A stretch of 64,000 nt of DNA from Candidatus Anammoximicrobium sp. GTDB lineage: Bacteria > Planctomycetota > Planctomycetia > Pirellulales > Pirellulaceae. The stretch spans positions 1 through 64,000 of the forward strand of contig JAAYYU010000309.1 of assembly GCA_012515235.1 (NCBI GenBank), given 5' to 3'. Of the stretch, positions 23,901 to 29,900 are shown one piece after another. The notes beneath the pieces are model-generated. The model worked only from the letters and a program-made list of their open reading frames with translations. It had not been told where the DNA came from and did no database searches. Within the stretch, counting starts at the first letter, position 1, and each line of letters begins with the position of its first letter. A program made the translations under genes and the position numbers.

Positions 23901-26900
23901 CCGGCCAGCCGGCCTATCAGATCACCGCGGTGCCCGGCTACCAGGTCGAGGACGGCGAGACGCTGTCGATCTACGACGGCCAGGACGCGGTTCCCTGGAT
24001 TTTCGAGTTCGACCTGGACGGCGCTGTGGCGGCAGGCAATTTGTCGGTCCCCATCCTGGCGGACGACGATGCGGCGCAGGTCGCGGAGAAGCTTCGGGCG
24101 GCCGTCGCGGCCGCGGAGCGTTCGGCGCCCATCGCGCACCGGCCCGCGGTGGAACTGACGGCGCTCGGCGACGGCATGCTGCACGTCAGCGGCACGCCCA
24201 GCCACACGATCGACTTCCAGGACAGCCCCCTGACGTACGCCGGGCAGACGCCGGTCACGCTGACCGTGCCGGCGGCCGGACTGGGATTCAAAATCGAGCC
24301 AAGCCTGACGATCCTGGTGCAGAAAAAGACCGGCGGCGGCGTGGCGGACGGCCAGGCGTTTACCGTCAAGGACGGCAGCAAGACGGCCGTGTTTGAGTTT
24401 GAGACGGGAGGCGGCGTGACGCGCCCCGGCGCGCGGCCGGTGGCGGTGGGCGTGCTGAGTTCGGCGTCGCAAGTGGCCGAGTCGATCCGGGCCGCCATTC
24501 AATTGGCCGTCGACCAGGGAGCCCTCAGCGGCTTGGCGCCGACGGTGGATGCCGCGACCAACCCCACGCATCTTGTGATCGACTTGCACGCCGGCATCCA
24601 GCACGCGCTGGATGCGGCCGCGAGCGGCCTGGGCCAGCAGACCGCCGTCAGCGACGGGCAGACCTTCCAGGTCAGCGATGGCACAAACACGGCGACCTTC
24701 GAGTTCGATTTCGACGGTTCCGCCACGGAGTTGTCGGTCCCGGTCGCTCCGGGCTCGTCCGCCAACGACGTCGCCAACGCGATGGTGGCGGCGGTCCAGC
24801 AAGCGATTGCCGACCACGTCTTGAGCGACTCGGCGGGCGTGATGGCCAAGAATCTGGGCGCGGGCAACGTGCAAATCGGCGGTCCGGGACCCGTCTCGGC
24901 CGGCACGACGTCGGCCCTGACGCGGTCCGGTTCGCCCCGCGGCGTTCTGGACGGCCAGATGTTCCATTTGCTCGACAGCCTGGGGGTCCGCCGCTTTGAG
25001 TTCGACGCCAACGGCCAGGCGACCCAGGGCAATCTCACGATTCCCTTCGAGGTCACCAGTACGGCGGACAAGATCGCCGCCGCGACGGTGGCGGCCATCC
25101 AGGGCTCCGGATACGGCGTCAACGTCGTCCATCTGGGCGGCGGCGTGATCGCCCTGGACGGAGACGACGAAGACGGGGTGCGCTTCGACCTCGCCTTGAC
25201 GCCGGGCGCCACGGTGCCGATCACCGTGACCGCGTCCCAGGACGACGGGTTCCTGGACGGCTGGCTCGATCTGAACGGCGACGGCGACTGGAACGACCAG
25301 TACGAGCACCTTTTCAACCGCGTCGAGCTGCAGGCAGGCGAAAACCGGTTGTCGATCTGGATTCCGCCGGCGACCGGACCGGGCGTGACTTATGCGCGGT
25401 TCCGTTTCGGCAGCGAAGGCGGGTTGGCGCCCACTGGTTTGGCCATCGACGGCGAAGTGGAAGACTACCGCCTGGAGATCATCTCCAACGATCCTCCCAC
25501 GATCCTGGGGCCGACCCAGTTGACGACGCCGGAAGACCAATCGCTGGCCGTCTCGGGCCTGCAGATCGAGGATCCTGACGCGGGCGGAGCCACAATCCAA
25601 GTCACGCTGTCCGTGCTGACCGGGACACTGACCGTGCCCACGATCCACTTGCCGGGCGGGATCGTCGGCAACGGCTCCCAGCGCGTCGTTCTGACCGGCA
25701 GCCTGGCCCAGATCAACAGCACGCTGGACGGATTGGCTTACCTCAACGCGCCCCATGACAACGATCCCGACCGCTTGACGGTCGTGGTCGATGACCGCGG
25801 CAACTCGGGCACCGGCGGCGTGCAACAAGCGGTGGCTTTGATCCCGATTACGATCAGCCCCGACAACGACCCGCCGGAGATCCACGTGCCCGGAGCGCTG
25901 GCGGCGACGGAGGATGAACCGCACACGATCGCGGGCCTCTGGATCGAGGACGTCGATCTTGACGAGAGCACGCCGGAGGGCACCGGCACCGACCAGATGA
26001 CCGTCGTCCTGACAGCGGGGCGGGGCACGTTGAACGTCGACGAGAGCGCCGCGACGGGCGCGACCGTGACGGGCGACGAGAGTTCGTCGGTCACGCTCCA
26101 CGGCCTCTTGGATGATCTCAACGCGATCCTGGCCGCCGGCGTCATCTACCAAGGACTGGCCGATTTGAATGGCGAGGATGTCATCACGGTCACGGCGGAC
26201 GACCTGGGGAACTGGCCGGCTCCCGCCCAAACAGCGATCGCCACGTTCACGGTCACGGTCGCGGCGGTCAACGATCCGCCAGTGCTCACTGCTCCGGAGA
26301 CGGCAGCGGCTGCCGAAGACGCGGAATTGCCGCTCAGCGGTTTCGGCTTGACCGACGTCGACTCGGACGAAACGGAGATTCAGGTTACGCTGCGGGTCGC
26401 GGATCGCAGCGACGGGGGGTTGCTGAACGGCATTTTGACCATCCAGCAGGTTGCCGGCGGCGTCGACCCGGCGGACCTCCTGCAGGTCAACGGCAACTTT
26501 ACGTCCTTCGTGACGATCACGGCCCCCGTGGCGAAGATCGCCGCGACGTTGAGCAATCCCAACGGCTGGAGCTACACGCCGCCCAACAACTTCGCGGGCA
26601 ACACCGAGGAGCCGAAGTGGGAGATCCTGACCGTGACTGCCGACGATCGCGGAGCAACGGGCGAGACGTCTCCGGACGGCACGACCGCTACCCGGCAGGT
26701 GACGCTGTACGTCAACGAAGTGAACGATCCGCCGCAGGTGACCGTGCCTGAAGGCCCTGTGGTGGTCGCCGAAGACGAAATCCTGGACATCAGCGCGCTG
26801 GGCAACGTCGGGGTCTCCGACGCGGATGCCGGCGACGCGGTGATCTCCGTCCGTCTGTCCGTGGGCCGCGGCACGATCACCTTGGACGAGACGGTGGAGA

Positions 26901-29900
26901 ATGCCTTGTCGGTCATCGTCGCCGGAACGAACGGCACGTCGCAGGTCGAGCTGCGCGGGACGCTGGTGGACATCAACGCCCTGCTCGATTCGTTCATTCA
27001 CTACCAGGGTCTGCTGAACACCAACAACACCAGCGGCCCGGACGTCCTGACCATTCTGGCCAACGACTTGGGCCACTCCGGCGGTTCGGCGGCCTCCGGC
27101 ACCGGGCAGGTCACGATCACGGTCACCCCCGTCAACGACGCGCCGCAGATCACGCTGCCGGCCACGCCCCCCGAGGTTGCCGAAGACACCGATTTACGGA
27201 TTCCGGCGATTGCGATTACCGATCCTGACGTGACCGAAGCAGACGCGGACGGCGTCATCACTGTCACGCTGACCGTGACCCCGATCGCCCCCGCCACGCA
27301 GGCCGGCGTCCTGACCGTGAACACCGCGGTCGAGCCCGGCTTGACGGTGACGGGCAGCCCCGGAACCAACGTCCAGGTGCGCGGCTTGCTGACGGAAATC
27401 AACACCTTGCTGGCCCACCCGGACGGGTTGAAGTATCGCGGCGCGGCGAATGCCAGCGGCCAAGTCTTGTTCAGCATCACGGCGGACGACGAGGGCCAAA
27501 GCCCGATGCCGGCGCAGGCCACGACCCGCACCATGACCATCACCGTGAGGCCGGTCAACGACGCGCCGGAGATCACGCTCCCGTCCAGCCCGCAGTCCGC
27601 GGTGGAGGATCAACCGAAGCTGATTACGGGGATCGCTGTCAGCGACGTGGATCTTTCGGAGACCACCAGCGATCCGGCTGGCACCGGCACGGGCCTGATG
27701 AAGGTCACCCTGTCGGCCCTGCATGGCACGATCGACCTGGACGACACCGTTCCGGCGGGCGTCGAAGTCGAGTACGACGGTTCTCAATCGGTCACCGTCA
27801 ACGGGTCCTTGACGGGCATCAACGCCTTGTTGAACGGCGGCATCACCTACCAGGGGTTGCCGTATTGGAACGGCAACGACACCGTGACGGTGACCGCGAA
27901 CGATTTGGGCAATTGGCCGTCGCCGGCACGGATCCCGACCGCCTCCTTGGTGGTGTCCGTCGCCAAGGTGAACAATCCGCCGGTGATCGACGCGCCGGGA
28001 GAACAGCGGCTGAACGAAGACAACTCGCACCCGTTCCCCGCGATCACCATCACCGACGTGGACGTCGGCGAGGGCACGGGCGAGTTGAAGGTGGACCTGC
28101 AGGTCAGCCACGGCATCTTGACCCTGGACCTGGCCGTGCCGGGCGGCCTGCGGGCTGCGAACGTGATCGGGAACCAGACCGGCCACATCACCATCGACAA
28201 GGCCGGTCCCAACCAGATCAACGCCACGTTGTCGGCCGCGGCCGGATTCGTGTATCGGCCCACGCTGAATTACAACGGGGCCGACGCCCTGACGATTGTG
28301 GCCGACGACAAGGGGAACACCGGCGGTACGGTGACCCCGACGACGGCCACGGTGCCGCTCATGATCACCGCCGTCAACGATCCGCCGCAGTTGCCCTGGA
28401 CTGTGCCGCCGGCCGTTCCGCCGGCGCCGGCAACCAGCGAGGATACGGATCGCCACATCGTCTGGCCTGCCAATGCCGTCGTGGACGTGGACGCGAACGA
28501 GTTGCCGGGAGACGGTCGTTTGCGGGTCGCTTTGTCCGCCAGTCACGGCACGCTTACGGTCAGCACGGACTTCGGTCTGACGCCCGCCGATTTCACCGGC
28601 GGCAGCAGCGGCGGCACGGTCGAATTCACGGCCCCGCTGGCCGCGATCAACGCGACCTTGTCGGCGGCGATGGGGGTGCGGTACTCGCCCGACCTGAACT
28701 ACAACGGCAAGGACACGGTGGTGGTCGCGGTCAGCGACCTTGGCAACACCGACGCCACGCTGACCAATCCGCAAACCGCGGCGGGCACGGTAACTGTCAC
28801 GGTTGCGGCGGTCAACGATCCGCCGGTCCTGACAGTAACGACCGAACCCGGCGATATTCTGACGATCGCCGAAGACACCGACCTGCCCTTGCAGGTCCAG
28901 ATCAGCGACGTGGACGCCGCGGAAGGAAACGGCGAACTGGAAATGACGCTGCAGGTCTTCTTCGGCGCCTTGACGATCAATACGGCCGTCTCCGGCGGAG
29001 TCGGGGCGGGCGGCGTCACCGGCAACGGCACGACGGCCGTCTCCCTGGTCGGCACGCAGCAGCAGTTGAACGCTACGTTCGCCGCCAACGGCGTCGTGTA
29101 CCGGGGTAATCCCGACTTCTTCACGACGGCGGCTGGTCAAGAGACGCTGCTGATCCATGCGGAAGACGAAGTCAACGGCGTGATCAATACGGGGCCGCTG
29201 AAAGGCCAGGACAACAAGGCGGTCACCATCAACATTACTCCGGTCAACGACGCGCCCACGATCGAGATCGTGCCGCCCGCGCAGATCGTCGAGGACACGC
29301 CGGTCCCGCTGCCGATCCTCGTCAACGATGCCGAGATGAACGCACCCATTGGGGCCGACGTGGTCTGGACCGTCACGCTCCAGGCCGATCTGGGAACATT
29401 CTCGGTGCTGGGCGGCATTAGCGGCGGTGTCCCTGCCGCGAACATCACCGGCAACAATTCGGGACTCGTGGTGCTTACCGGGACAGGGAACGAGATCCAA
29501 ACGACGCTGGTGGCCTCCAACGGCGTCACGTTCCAAGGCGTGCAGGACTTCGCCGGCAGCGATGTGCTGACCGTGACCATCCAGGATCCCGGCCCGACGG
29601 CGGATCCCGCCGACGACGCCACCAGCGCGGCGACGCTGACGTACACGATCAGTGGCGTCAATGACGCTCCCGAAATCGCGTTGCCGGCGGTGCTGACGAC
29701 CAACGAGGATGTCGCGCTGCCGCTCACCGGACCGCAGGACGTGCGACCGCTCGACCTCTGGGACGTGGATTCGGGCCCGGCCAATATCTCGGTTGTGTTG
29801 CAGGTGGGCAACGGCAAGTTGACCGTCGGCGGGACGGTGCCGGCGAGTCTGAACGTCGCCGGCAGCGGCACCGCCAAGGTCACCCTGGTCGGCCCGGTCG

